In this document: piece by piece, positions 53,483 through 62,714 of the stretch | How positions within the stretch are numbered: the first letter of the stretch is position 1 | How the letters are laid out: each line of letters opens with the position of its first letter | From: CAXBDP01 sp964598395 | GTDB taxonomy: Bacteria > Bacteroidota > Bacteroidia > Cytophagales > Cyclobacteriaceae | Direction: 5' to 3' | NCBI GenBank assembly: GCA_964598395.1 | Contig: CAZRBW010000010.1 | Location: 1 to 63,916, forward strand | DNA length: 63,916 nucleotides | Notes under the pieces: generated by a model | What the model saw: the letters and a program-made list of their open reading frames with translations, nothing else | The model's database searches: none | What the model was told of the DNA's origin: nothing | Position numbers and translations under genes: made by a program

Positions 53483-55276
53483 GTGAAAGAACTCAGCTAC
53501 CTCAACAAATATTTATATAAGTATAAACACCTTCTTCTTTTAGGTATCTTATTCGTAATCATTTCCAATGTTTTCGCCATTATTCCTGCGCAACTTGTAC
53601 GTGATGCAATAGACTTAGTACAGGAAAATCTACAGCTATACTTTGTATTCAATGGATTTGAATTGCAATCGGATGTGTATTCCAATATTGCTGGTGCGGT
53701 ATTGGTGTATGCAATTCTTATGTTGGCAATGGCACTGCTGAGAGGAATTTTCCTTTTTCTAGTACGCCAGAGCATCATCGTAATGTCCAGGCATATTGAA
53801 TATGATCTCAAAAATGAAGTATACGCCCACTATCAGCAATTGCCTCTTAGCTTTTATAGAAAAAACAATACAGGAGATCTTATTGCAAGGATTTCGGAAG
53901 ATGTAAGCAGAGTAAGAATGTACCTCGGCCCGGCCATTATGTATGGGCTTAATCTTCTCACGCTATTTTTGATGGTGATTCCTTACATGCTTTCGGTAAA
54001 CCCAAAACTCACTTTGTACGCACTTATTCCACTCCCATTTCTGTCGATAAGCATTTACTTTGTGAATAATATCATACAAAAAAGGTCGGAGGAAATTCAA
54101 CAGAGTTTATCAGGTCTTAGCACTTTTGTGCAAGAGGCCTTTTCAGGCATTCGGGTGATCAAATCATTTGTGCGGGAGGAAGATTCCTTAAATCAATTCG
54201 AAAAAGCCAGCGAAGACTACAAAGAAAAATCGCTAAAACTCTCCCTTGTCAACTCTCTTTTCTTTCCACTCATTATGTCGCTAATCGGCTTGAGCGTGAT
54301 CCTCACAGTATATATTGGTGGTGTGGAGGTGATTAATGGAAATATTACCTACGGAAATATTGCTGAGTTTATCATTTATGTAAATATGCTCACTTGGCCG
54401 GTGACCTCACTAGGTTGGGTTACCTCGATTGTCCAAAGAGCAGCCGCTTCGCAAAAAAGAATTAACGAATTTCTAAAAACAGAGAATCATATTACATCCG
54501 AACTCAAAATTGAGCGGGAGGTTAAGGGAGCTATTAGCTTCCAAAATGTTTCATTGGTTTATCCGGATTCTGGAATCAAAGCGCTTAATGATATTAGCTT
54601 CGAAATTGGCGAAGGCGAGTCCATAGCCATTATTGGCACCACAGGCTCAGGCAAAAGCACTGTTGCAAATCTAATATGCCGAATGTACGACCCTAGCGAT
54701 GGCGAAATATTAGTGGATGGCCAATCAATTAAAGATTATTCGCTCCCATCGCTCCGCGGGCAAATCGGCTATGTGCCTCAGGATGTTTTCTTATTCTCAG
54801 ATACTATCGCTAATAATATTGCCTTTGGCAAGGACGATATCACTACAGAACAAATCATTCGAGCGTCTGAAAATGCTGATTTAGCAGAGAATATTTCCCG
54901 CTTTCCGAATGGCTACGAAACACGCCTGGGCGAAAGAGGTATTACACTTTCTGGAGGTCAAAAACAACGGGTAAGTATTGCCAGAGCAATTGCCCGCGAT
55001 CCTAAAATATTGGTGCTAGACGATTGCCTCTCGGCAGTGGACACCAAAACGGAAAATGCTATCCTTAATAGCCTCAAAGGTGTAATGAAGGATCGGACTA
55101 CTATTATTATCTCGCACAGAGTATCTTCAGCCAAACTAGCGGACAAAATTGAGGTGCTTGATGATGGCCATATTGTAGAACAGGGCACCCATAAGCAACT
55201 AATGAAGAAAAACGGCGCCTACCGAGAGTTGTATGAAAAGCAGCTGATGGCTGAGGATGAGGTTGGTGAGGTTTAA
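53483..55276 (+). CDS. ABC exporter (fused membrane and ATPase domains)
   Basis: A 597-residue half-transporter that begins with GTG at 53483; no ATG with a plausible first helix is nearby. Six transmembrane helices occupy about residues 15-320, then the ATPase with GTTGSGKST, LSGGQKQRVSIARA and ILVLDDCLSAVD. The acidic residue after Walker B is Asp instead of the usual Glu, which occurs in one half of asymmetric heterodimeric exporters, so it may pair with another half-transporter. The substrate is unknown. Confidence 0.85.
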   Translation: MKELSYLNKYLYKYKHLLLLGILFVIISNVFAIIPAQLVRDAIDLVQENLQLYFVFNGFELQSDVYSNIAGAVLVYAILMLAMALLRGIFLFLVRQSIIVMSRHIEYDLKNEVYAHYQQLPLSFYRKNNTGDLIARISEDVSRVRMYLGPAIMYGLNLLTLFLMVIPYMLSVNPKLTLYALIPLPFLSISIYFVNNIIQKRSEEIQQSLSGLSTFVQEAFSGIRVIKSFVREEDSLNQFEKASEDYKEKSLKLSLVNSLFFPLIMSLIGLSVILTVYIGGVEVINGNITYGNIAEFIIYVNMLTWPVTSLGWVTSIVQRAAASQKRINEFLKTENHITSELKIEREVKGAISFQNVSLVYPDSGIKALNDISFEIGEGESIAIIGTTGSGKSTVANLICRMYDPSDGEILVDGQSIKDYSLPSLRGQIGYVPQDVFLFSDTIANNIAFGKDDITTEQIIRASENADLAENISRFPNGYETRLGERGITLSGGQKQRVSIARAIARDPKILVLDDCLSAVDTKTENAILNSLKGVMKDRTTIIISHRVSSAKLADKIEVLDDGHIVEQGTHKQLMKKNGAYRELYEKQLMAEDEVGEV

Positions 55277-55580
55277 GCAAAAGGATTAATTTCAAGGACA
55301 GCATCTATGTTCTAATTCTGCAAAATTCATCACTTTGAAGATGATTTTTGTGAACATTAGTAACACGATAAAGGGAGGAATTTCTTTACCAAGAAAGGCA
55401 TTGTACTTAAAACAAACTATCAATTTAGATTGAACGAGTTTCCAAGTGATCCAACCCCAATTAAAAAATTTTCGAAACTGGGATTGGATTTATTTTTTAA
55501 AATCAATTACCCTTTTCCTATATAAAACTGATCAACAATCTTAAAAGGAAAGAATCATCGAGTAAAATTTGGCCAATCTA
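55277..55580. other. Intergenic region between convergent genes
   Basis: AT-rich DNA with no convincing gene; the longest ATG frame seen (about 55339-55431) codes 30 residues without family features. A loose inverted repeat, ATCCAACCCCA near 55449 and TGGGATTGGAT near 55479 followed by TTATTTTTT, could end transcription from the ABC exporter. Confidence 0.5.
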
Positions 55581-56507
55581 TTAATAATCTAATTCAACAA
55601 TAGCCTTTATTCCAACTTGGTAGGACGTTGGCTCTACCCCAAACTCCCTTTGAAATTTGCTGCTGTCAAATACGTAGTCACGATCATATTGATAAAGCAT
55701 TTCGACAGATTCTTTCATCACTGGCACAAACAAGCCGATAAGCTGAACCATAAATTTAGAAACTACTCGATACTTTGGTTTCGCCTTCAATTGGTTGGCG
55801 ATGGCTTCAACCCATTCTTTTCCAGTGAGTGGATTTGGGGCGGTAGGTAAATGCCAAACTTGACCATAGGCTTTTTCAGTATTTCCCAATAGTGCAGTAG
55901 CTTTTCCTGCATCTGGAGTGAAAGTAAACGAATGCTTAAAGTGATCGCCAGCCATCCAATTTGCAGTTTTGCCTTGACTCAAAGGCTTAAAAACTGTCTC
56001 TGTCAATATGCTAGTTTTATCGATTGCGGGTCCGTAAAAATCTGCTGATCTTGCTATCAAAGCTTTTATCCTCCCGCTTTTCATTTTATCAAAAATCATT
56101 TGAGCAATCTCGGCTCTTACTTCTCCTTTTTTGCTGGGTGGATTTATCAGTGTCTCCTCCGTCATCGGGTTGAGGGAGTTTTTATCATACATGTACACAT
56201 TGTCGAAGAAGACCAATTTGCAGCCCTCGGATTCACAAATAGTCAACAAGTTTTGGATAAATTTCGGCCAATTCTGTCGCCAAACTTTGATGCTATATTC
56301 GAAGCCTACAGTCACATAAACTACCTCGGAGCCGATTATTGCTTGTTTCAATTCTTCGGCATTTAGAATATCCGCTTTATAGAGCTCATCTGTTTCGTTT
56401 ACCTTTTTCGGATTTCGGCTTACTAAACGGACTTCATGGGTATAATTTGTCAATGCTTTTGCAAGTTCGATACCGATAGTTCCACCTGCGCCAAGGATAG
56501 TTTGCAT
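55581..56507 (-). CDS. NAD(P)-binding epimerase/dehydratase-like protein (atypical SDR)
   Basis: A 308-residue protein starting at MQTILGAGGTIGIELAKAL (ATG 56507; an upstream ATG would add 11 residues). The Gly-rich NAD(P) loop is present and VYVTVGFEYSI and YMYDKNSLNPMTEET follow, but the catalytic Tyr-x3-Lys of classical SDRs is not obvious. It belongs to the large group of atypical epimerase-like proteins with unknown substrates. Confidence 0.78.
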   Translation of the reverse strand: MQTILGAGGTIGIELAKALTNYTHEVRLVSRNPKKVNETDELYKADILNAEELKQAIIGSEVVYVTVGFEYSIKVWRQNWPKFIQNLLTICESEGCKLVFFDNVYMYDKNSLNPMTEETLINPPSKKGEVRAEIAQMIFDKMKSGRIKALIARSADFYGPAIDKTSILTETVFKPLSQGKTANWMAGDHFKHSFTFTPDAGKATALLGNTEKAYGQVWHLPTAPNPLTGKEWVEAIANQLKAKPKYRVVSKFMVQLIGLFVPVMKESVEMLYQYDRDYVFDSSKFQREFGVEPTSYQVGIKAIVELDY

Positions 56508-56598
56508 TGTATATAAGTGATTTTTATTTGAATTACCCAAATGAATATGAAATACCCAAATGAAAATTCAGATTAATTTTCAGGAGAGGTACGAATAT

Positions 56599-57699
56599 TT
56601 AGTGGCTAATATTCTCATTATATTTAATATCCTTGATTTCTAATTTTAGCCAAGTCCAATCCTCATTCTCAAGTTTCCATGTTGCAGTCATTTTGGAGGG
56701 AATGGTAATTCCTTCGAAGGTATTGTATTCTTCTACCAACAAAACCCATTCATTTCTTTTGGCTTCTGGGCCATTGCCTTGAAAGCGTAAAGCAGAAAAC
56801 TTGATGAAATTTCCGGCCGAATCAAAATAGAAGGTGCCACTTCCTTTTGTGCCTTTGTAGTCCATCGTGGCTATTGCTGTTGTACCATTTATTTCTTGCC
56901 AAGTGATGTATTGACTCATGGCCAATGTAGGAAACCAAACCATTTCGCCTAAATATCGCTGTATGCTACCTTCATCTAACTTCGGTCCTTTTTCATTCAC
57001 AATGCTGAAGAGCGCATTTAATTTAATCAACATTTCTCCTGCTCCATCTACAAATTTGTCCCTACCATGAAAGCTCATCAGGCTATTCATTTTCACATCT
57101 ACAGTCCAAATAAATGCAGGCTTAGGGATAGTAGAATACTGGACAGCTGTGGCACTGAGCCAATTTTCCTGCTCGGGTTTTAGTTTGATTTGTGCTTCTT
57201 GCATAACCTGCCCTACATTGATAAAGGGCTTCCCAATTATGCCTGATTGCTTGAGCCAATTTCGAACGGGTTTTGGTAAATCTTTTGTGTCATCCTCTGA
57301 AACTATTCTTTCGGAAGAAATAATGTTCTGGCTTAAAATATCAGAGGTTTCAAATTGGATCAGTTTCTGAAAATTATAACTTCCAAATGCCACTAGCGAC
57401 ACTAGCAGAACAGCAATATTGGGTAATGTGGCAAATTTGGCGTCATGCCAAAAGAGAATTATTAGAATTTGTGAGGTAATCACTGCAGCAATCCCAACTA
57501 GCCATGAATATTGGTGGTTCATTAAGTAGAACACACAAAATATCAAGAAAAATAAAGCCGCAATTAACCAAAATAGTCCCATGGTTTTGGAAATGGGAAG
57601 TGTCAATTCTTTCACCTCCCTAAGTCCGAAACCTTTTGCAAATCCAAGCAAATGGATTAGACCATGAATAACAATGAGGATTGAAAAAGCAATTTTCAT
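56599..57699 (-). CDS. DUF6544-like membrane protein
   Basis: A 366-residue protein: four helices in the first 115 residues (IHGLIHLLGFAKGFGL is a family-type start) and a soluble domain with LPKPVRNWLKQSGIIGKP, VQYSTIPKPAFIWTVDVKM, GEMVWFPTLAM and TMDYKGTKGSGTFYFDSAGN. This matches the DUF6544/DUF6920 group, whose role is unknown. It stands alone between short gaps. Confidence 0.7.
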   Translation of the reverse strand: MKIAFSILIVIHGLIHLLGFAKGFGLREVKELTLPISKTMGLFWLIAALFFLIFCVFYLMNHQYSWLVGIAAVITSQILIILFWHDAKFATLPNIAVLLVSLVAFGSYNFQKLIQFETSDILSQNIISSERIVSEDDTKDLPKPVRNWLKQSGIIGKPFINVGQVMQEAQIKLKPEQENWLSATAVQYSTIPKPAFIWTVDVKMNSLMSFHGRDKFVDGAGEMLIKLNALFSIVNEKGPKLDEGSIQRYLGEMVWFPTLAMSQYITWQEINGTTAIATMDYKGTKGSGTFYFDSAGNFIKFSALRFQGNGPEAKRNEWVLLVEEYNTFEGITIPSKMTATWKLENEDWTWLKLEIKDIKYNENISH

Positions 57700-57742
57700 T
57701 TTTTCTTACCTTACCTAGGCAACCTATTTATAATTTCTAAGT

Positions 57743-58402
57743 TTATTCCTCCTCAAAGCTGACTAATTCTATAGCATAGTCGGAGGTTGTTACATCTACT
57801 AAGTTAATCCAATAGTTTGAAGTTAAGATTTTGTATTTGTTTTTTTTAGGATGTTCGATGCTCCAGATAAATTTATGTGCATCTTCAAATTTGGCTGTTC
57901 CAGTAAGTTGGTCTGCATATAGCCTTTTCACCAAGCTATGTTCCCTTAAACCTCCCGCAATCACTTTGGCTAATAATTCTTTATCATCACCGATTTCTAT
58001 CCCATCATCCTCTAAAATCTCAAACTCTATTGAAGTTGCTTCAGTATTTGGAAAGGTTCCATTGAAAGCTTTGTATAACAATTGATTTATACTGAATAAA
58101 TCATAATGCAAATTAGGCTCAGGGTATTCTTCCGCTACTTTGTCCACAGTCATTTCATGACTTATGGTTTGAATTTGCCCTTCATTTAATCTGTCTCCCA
58201 ATTTGTAGTTCAGGATAATGCTAGCAGCCTCGTTAGGATCAAAATCAGTAATGGCCATATGCAACATTTCCTTTAAATTTTCTTTCTTAATTGTATCTGT
58301 TTCTGTAAAATCAAATTCCTTTAAGAGGTTTACATAATCTTCATTTGTCCAATACGAAGGAACTTCATTTACTGTCTCTACATTGGTTATTTTTACTTTC
58401 AT
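57743..58402 (-). CDS. Uncharacterised acidic protein
   Basis: A 219-residue soluble, acidic protein with no signal or membrane segment. I do not recognise it. It begins MKVKITNVETVNEVPSYWTNEDYVNLLKEFDF and has a long middle helix region. Placed 36 bases downstream of an OmpA-like lipoprotein gene, it may share its transcript. Confidence 0.55.
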   Translation of the reverse strand: MKVKITNVETVNEVPSYWTNEDYVNLLKEFDFTETDTIKKENLKEMLHMAITDFDPNEAASIILNYKLGDRLNEGQIQTISHEMTVDKVAEEYPEPNLHYDLFSINQLLYKAFNGTFPNTEATSIEFEILEDDGIEIGDDKELLAKVIAGGLREHSLVKRLYADQLTGTAKFEDAHKFIWSIEHPKKNKYKILTSNYWINLVDVTTSDYAIELVSFEEE

Positions 58403-58438
58403 AGTTAATTCTTAGTGATTTTATATTTTACGGTTTAA

Positions 58439-59455
58439 TTAATTTCTCTTGTCAAAAATTCTGATTTCAAGCTTTCTTTCTTCTGGAATAATGGTTTCTG
58501 AAGCGAAAGTTTCTCCAAAATTCTGGGTAAATATTTTCTTGACTGATATATAAGAACTGATCTTCGAATACATATAGTTTATTCGAGAATTGGTTATTCT
58601 TTCGTTAATAGCTTTGTTGCCAGATGCATCCGTATATCCTGAGATCTCTATCTTAGTTATGTTCTCATTTCTCAGGAGTTCATTTAGCGATTCTAAAGAG
58701 TAGCTATCAGAAGTTGTTTTACCCATTTCATAATACAAAATAATAAGGGTAGTATCAATTTTTTCCTCCATTTCATTACCCTCTACAGGATCTGTAAAAA
58801 TGAAATCTCCTTTACCAATTTGATTTTGTCTAGCTGGAATTTCTTGGTAAAGTCTCTGGACCAGTTCATTATTTGAAACAGAATCATAGGTTACAATTAG
58901 TATACTATCATTTTTTATCGCAGCTCTTAGTTGTAATGGAGCCTCGTTTTTAAGAAAAATGGAATCAGTTACAATCAATGGACTGTACTGAGTTCTAAAC
59001 TGAGTTTGCTGTAGCGGCTTTTCTATATTAAGCTTTATAAGCTTTAGATCTTGCAAGTCTTGCGAATTTGATCTTAAAATACTTGAATTCACCTTCAATT
59101 GATCTTCAACGGAATCTACCCGAATATGCAATTGAGATAATGAATTTAAAACCGCACTTGATAATTCAAGCCGCTCTAAAAACTCCGCATTTCCTGAGCT
59201 GATTTGTTGCATCCTAGTGACCCTTTCCATACTATCTGGCTTGACTACTTGAGTGGTTTCTGTTTTTTGCTGAACAGACTGAACGGGCTCAACCGATAAG
59301 GCGCTTGACTCTTCGGTGAGAGATGCAGTACTTTGATCATCTGATTTATCAACATACAAGCCTACAAAACCCGTTTGCTGGCTTTGACAGGCACCCATGA
59401 AAAATGCAATGATGAAAATGGCACCAATTGAGGTTATTTTTTTATTCCAAGCCAT
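58439..59455 (-). CDS. Lipoprotein with OmpA-like C-terminal domain
   Basis: A 338-residue lipoprotein (lipobox FFMGAC). After a Ser/Gln-rich linker and a coiled-coil-like region (LSQLHIRVDSVEDQLKVNSSILRSN), the C-terminal part has IEISGYTDASGNKAINERITNSRINYMYSKI, an OmpA-type peptidoglycan-binding domain with the Asp/Arg pair (TDAS, NSRI). It overlaps the 388-residue protein gene upstream by 22 bases. Confidence 0.75.
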   Translation of the reverse strand: MAWNKKITSIGAIFIIAFFMGACQSQQTGFVGLYVDKSDDQSTASLTEESSALSVEPVQSVQQKTETTQVVKPDSMERVTRMQQISSGNAEFLERLELSSAVLNSLSQLHIRVDSVEDQLKVNSSILRSNSQDLQDLKLIKLNIEKPLQQTQFRTQYSPLIVTDSIFLKNEAPLQLRAAIKNDSILIVTYDSVSNNELVQRLYQEIPARQNQIGKGDFIFTDPVEGNEMEEKIDTTLIILYYEMGKTTSDSYSLESLNELLRNENITKIEISGYTDASGNKAINERITNSRINYMYSKISSYISVKKIFTQNFGETFASETIIPEERKLEIRIFDKRN

Positions 59456-60600
59456 AGGTTTAGTTCTAAGGACATTCCAACAGTCGGTATTACTGATAAT
59501 TTTTTGAAATTCTGAGATCCTTTCTCACCTAAAATTATACCGCCTACATTTAAGCGAATTACCTTGAACATTCTAAAGCCAATGCCTGTGTACACAGGTA
59601 AGTTAACTCCAGGCGTTGTATATTCGGTGCCATTCGCATCTTTGATTGGCTGAAATAAAACTCCCGCTGAATATCCAAATGAATCAAACATTCGTGAGTT
59701 TGATGCCAGCTTACTCTTATTATTAAAAGGGATTGTTAGACCTGCACCAGGTGTAAAATTGACGTTTTTAATTTCTCTGTTATCAATGTCAATCGATTTG
59801 CTCCAAGCATACATTCCAACATTAATGGGAAGCGTAAATGGTTCTTTATCCGTCTCAATTGATTTGATATTTACTTTTCTATGATGTTGTACAATCTGGC
59901 TATTAATAAATGGGGCTAACTCAGATTTAACTAATTCAACTAGGTGATCAATTTTTTCATCAATAAGTTGATTACTAATTTCATCTTTCTCAGCATTAGA
60001 TCCTCTTCGTAGGAATCTGCCAAACTTAAACTTGCTTTGGTTTTTGAGTTCTTGTAATACTAAAGACGTTGGAGCCTCAATTTCTAGAAGGTTTTTTGAT
60101 TCATGATACTGGAAGGACTCTCGAATTAATTGGCCTAATTGTTCATACACATTTTTAGGCTTATTCACGACCACATTCTTTCCATCAAAATATATGTTGT
60201 TAGAGAGTAAAAATCTCACTCGCTCTTCCACATTATTAATCAAGGTCTCTTTTTGATCGCTGCTTAGCAGTTTGTAGGTAACAATCTCAAAATCGTACTT
60301 CGTATTTGATTTCAATATTGCAGGCACTACGATATTGAAGGTTTCAGAAGTATTGCCTTCAAGTCTATTCCAAACGAACTTGTGCAAAATATAATCTTTC
60401 CCTTCATAGGAAATATTTACTTTAACCAGTTCTATTTCCTTACCAGCCTCACCAATGATTCCAAATGGCTTGTCAAATGGTATAGAGGGCGTGTTCGAAA
60501 ATGAACTGGATTCAAAATCTATCTTGACAACTCTTTCTTGGCTGTAAGCCAAACCCAAAGTGAAGATGAATAGAACTATAAAGGATAAATGTTTTTTCAT
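59434..60600 (-). CDS. Exported protein with probable C-terminal beta-barrel
   Basis: A 388-residue protein with signal peptide (ending GLAYS). The first 230 residues are mixed; the last 130 (INVGMYAWSKSIDI..., FNNKSKLASNSRMFDSFGYSAGVLF, TGIGFRMFKVIRLNVGGIILG, TVGMSLELNLWLGIKK) look like amphipathic strands. It could be an outer-membrane partner of the overlapping OmpA-like lipoprotein. No family is recognised. Confidence 0.6.
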   Translation of the reverse strand: MKKHLSFIVLFIFTLGLAYSQERVVKIDFESSSFSNTPSIPFDKPFGIIGEAGKEIELVKVNISYEGKDYILHKFVWNRLEGNTSETFNIVVPAILKSNTKYDFEIVTYKLLSSDQKETLINNVEERVRFLLSNNIYFDGKNVVVNKPKNVYEQLGQLIRESFQYHESKNLLEIEAPTSLVLQELKNQSKFKFGRFLRRGSNAEKDEISNQLIDEKIDHLVELVKSELAPFINSQIVQHHRKVNIKSIETDKEPFTLPINVGMYAWSKSIDIDNREIKNVNFTPGAGLTIPFNNKSKLASNSRMFDSFGYSAGVLFQPIKDANGTEYTTPGVNLPVYTGIGFRMFKVIRLNVGGIILGEKGSQNFKKLSVIPTVGMSLELNLWLGIKK

Positions 60601-61463
60601 TGTGTTTTTAATTAATTTGAATAAATAGTTTCAATAATTGAAAGCTTAAATTTTTACCACAGATGTTATTGGCCGAACATGGCCTTAGGTGCTTTTTGAT
60701 AGGTTTAAAAATTTTAAAAAATAGTTTCTTAGTAACCGTTTAAAAAAGTTGGAACAGACATTTCAAGCTACAGAATCAACTGCGCCCATTGAATATTTTT
60801 TCTTTATTCAGGCCTAATCACTTTACATTGAGCATGAATAACGCCTGACTATACCAATCAGATTTCCAATATTACTTGTCATTAATAATAGTCTGTCCTG
60901 CTAAATGTTTAGAGCATACGTTTAGCTGGGTATTATTTAATAAAATTTTTGAGGAGAGTCATTGGAATACACAATAGAAGACTTCCGCATTTTTCATTAG
61001 AAAATAACAAATTACTATCAAAATTAAAGTAATAGGAACATCGTTAAAAGCTCAGAATTCTTCCTTAAAACCATTACCATTGGAAGTCCTTTTTTAGTTT
61101 TAGACTGAATGGTTTTTAGCTTTAATTAAGTTTAAGACAAAAAAATTTTATAGCTGAAAAAATTTAGAGCTTTCCTTAGGGGAGGATTATCTATAATTGC
61201 CTAACGCAGTTAGTATTTAATAGTTTTCCTTTTCGAGGTGCTTTGAAAATAATATTTAAAGACAACTTAAATTCATAAGCGAATCAAATTTAGCGGGAGG
61301 ATATTTAGAGAGTGAATGAACCTCTTGCTTTTCCCAAGTTTACAAAGCTCAAATCGTATTGTTAATAAATCAATAATAGATGTCCTATTGTACCTGATTT
61401 TTCATGAAACCTTCTATTTTGAATAACTACCTATTAGCATAAAGTAATTTGAAGTTTCAGTGC
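60601..61463. other. 863-base AT-rich region without a gene
   Basis: No frame with family features or gene-like codon use was seen on either strand. The stretch is very AT-rich, holds one GCGGGAGG copy (61293-61300), and contains no strong hairpin with T run that I can support. It may be the scar of a lost gene. Confidence 0.6.
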
Positions 61464-62006
61464 CTAAGTTAAAGTCTTATTCTCTTTTATTTTAGCGAAA
61501 ATATCAAGACTTATAAATTTACCATTCTTTATTTCGCAATCTCGCATTGTGCCTTCGTGCTGAAAATCGAGTTTTTTCATTGCGTTTTTGCAATTTTGAT
61601 TGTTTGTTTCCACTAAGCCCTCTATTCTGTGGAGTCTAAGGTTATTAAATCCGTAGTCACAAATCAATGGAAACACCTCAGCCATTATCCCTTTCCCCCA
61701 AAATTCAGGCAATAACCAAAGCCCAATTTCTGCTTTTTTATGTACTTTTGACAATTCGCTTAAACCTCCCGCACCATAAAAATATTGGTTGTCGGCAGAG
61801 CAAATTGCCCACCATATTTGTTTAGGATCTGCGAACCAGTTCATTTGTTCTTTTGTCGCTCCGAGGCTTTCAAAGCTAATTCCATAATACTTTATCACAT
61901 CTGGATGAGAAAGCCCTTTGTAAATATTGATTAGGTCGGAATCAATAATTTTTCTCAGCAGAAGCTGGTTAGTTTTATTTGATAAAATCACTTTATGCAA
62001 CATCAT
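61464..62006 (-). CDS. GNAT-family N-acetyltransferase (RimJ/RimL-like)
   Basis: A 180-residue enzyme. The acetyl-CoA region reads AEIGLWLLPEFWGKGIMAEVFPLICDYGFNNLRLHRIEGLVETNNQNC, typical of the RimJ/RimL group that acetylates protein N termini or small amines. Start Met1 and Met2 are equally possible. Alone on its transcript. Confidence 0.88.
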   Translation of the reverse strand: MMLHKVILSNKTNQLLLRKIIDSDLINIYKGLSHPDVIKYYGISFESLGATKEQMNWFADPKQIWWAICSADNQYFYGAGGLSELSKVHKKAEIGLWLLPEFWGKGIMAEVFPLICDYGFNNLRLHRIEGLVETNNQNCKNAMKKLDFQHEGTMRDCEIKNGKFISLDIFAKIKENKTLT

Positions 62007-62149
62007 TCTACCTCTTTAATAAAAGGTTCCATTTATTATCTTGAAATAATTAGTTAAGAGTTCCTTTTTTTCCTCCTTTGTGATTTAGCCATTTTAGTTT
62101 TAAGAGGTACTGCACTAAAAGTCAATTACAAAAATGGTTGATTTCAAAA

Positions 62150-62608
62150 TTACGCCCTACCATATTTAGTAACAATAGCCAATTGGCCAGCATGATAGGC
62201 AGTATGGGATACTATTCGTCCAAAAGCCTCTGCTTTGGTTTTTGTGCCAAACTCCTTAGTGGTAATGCTGCTTTCCCACTCTTCATCGGTCTGTTTTTGT
62301 ACGATAGACTTTAGCTTTTCCATGGATTCGGACACATAGCTTTTCAAAGCTTCCAAGTCTGTCCATTCTCCTGTATCATGTTTATCTATTACCGTTTTGG
62401 CAGTCACTTTTATTGAACTGTCTCCAAATACATTTTTGGCAAATAGCAGTTCCACTTCACCAATATGGCGAATTAGAAAGCCAACAGAATTGGGAGAGTC
62501 GCCCAATTTCTTTTGTAGATTTTGCTCAGTCAGGTTCTCCAATTGATTGCTAAAGCGTGTTCTAGCTTCCAGCCAAAGTTCAAGTAATAGGTCTGTTTTT
62601 GTTTTCAT
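62150..62608 (-). CDS. DinB-family protein
   Basis: A 152-residue four-helix protein. Conserved metal-site histidines are visible: LIRHIGEVELLF and IVSHTAYHAGQLAIV. DinB proteins bind a metal and in some cases act as thiol transferases; members here are uncharacterised. It is monocistronic. Confidence 0.87.
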   Translation of the reverse strand: MKTKTDLLLELWLEARTRFSNQLENLTEQNLQKKLGDSPNSVGFLIRHIGEVELLFAKNVFGDSSIKVTAKTVIDKHDTGEWTDLEALKSYVSESMEKLKSIVQKQTDEEWESSITTKEFGTKTKAEAFGRIVSHTAYHAGQLAIVTKYGRA

Positions 62609-62714
62609 GATTTTCGCAGTCTATACGTAAAGTTAACGAGATAAATATCGCAAGTATCATGATTAAGAGCCCTATTTACAACAGCCATTTATAGACTGCA
62701 ACTTGGCAGAAAGC

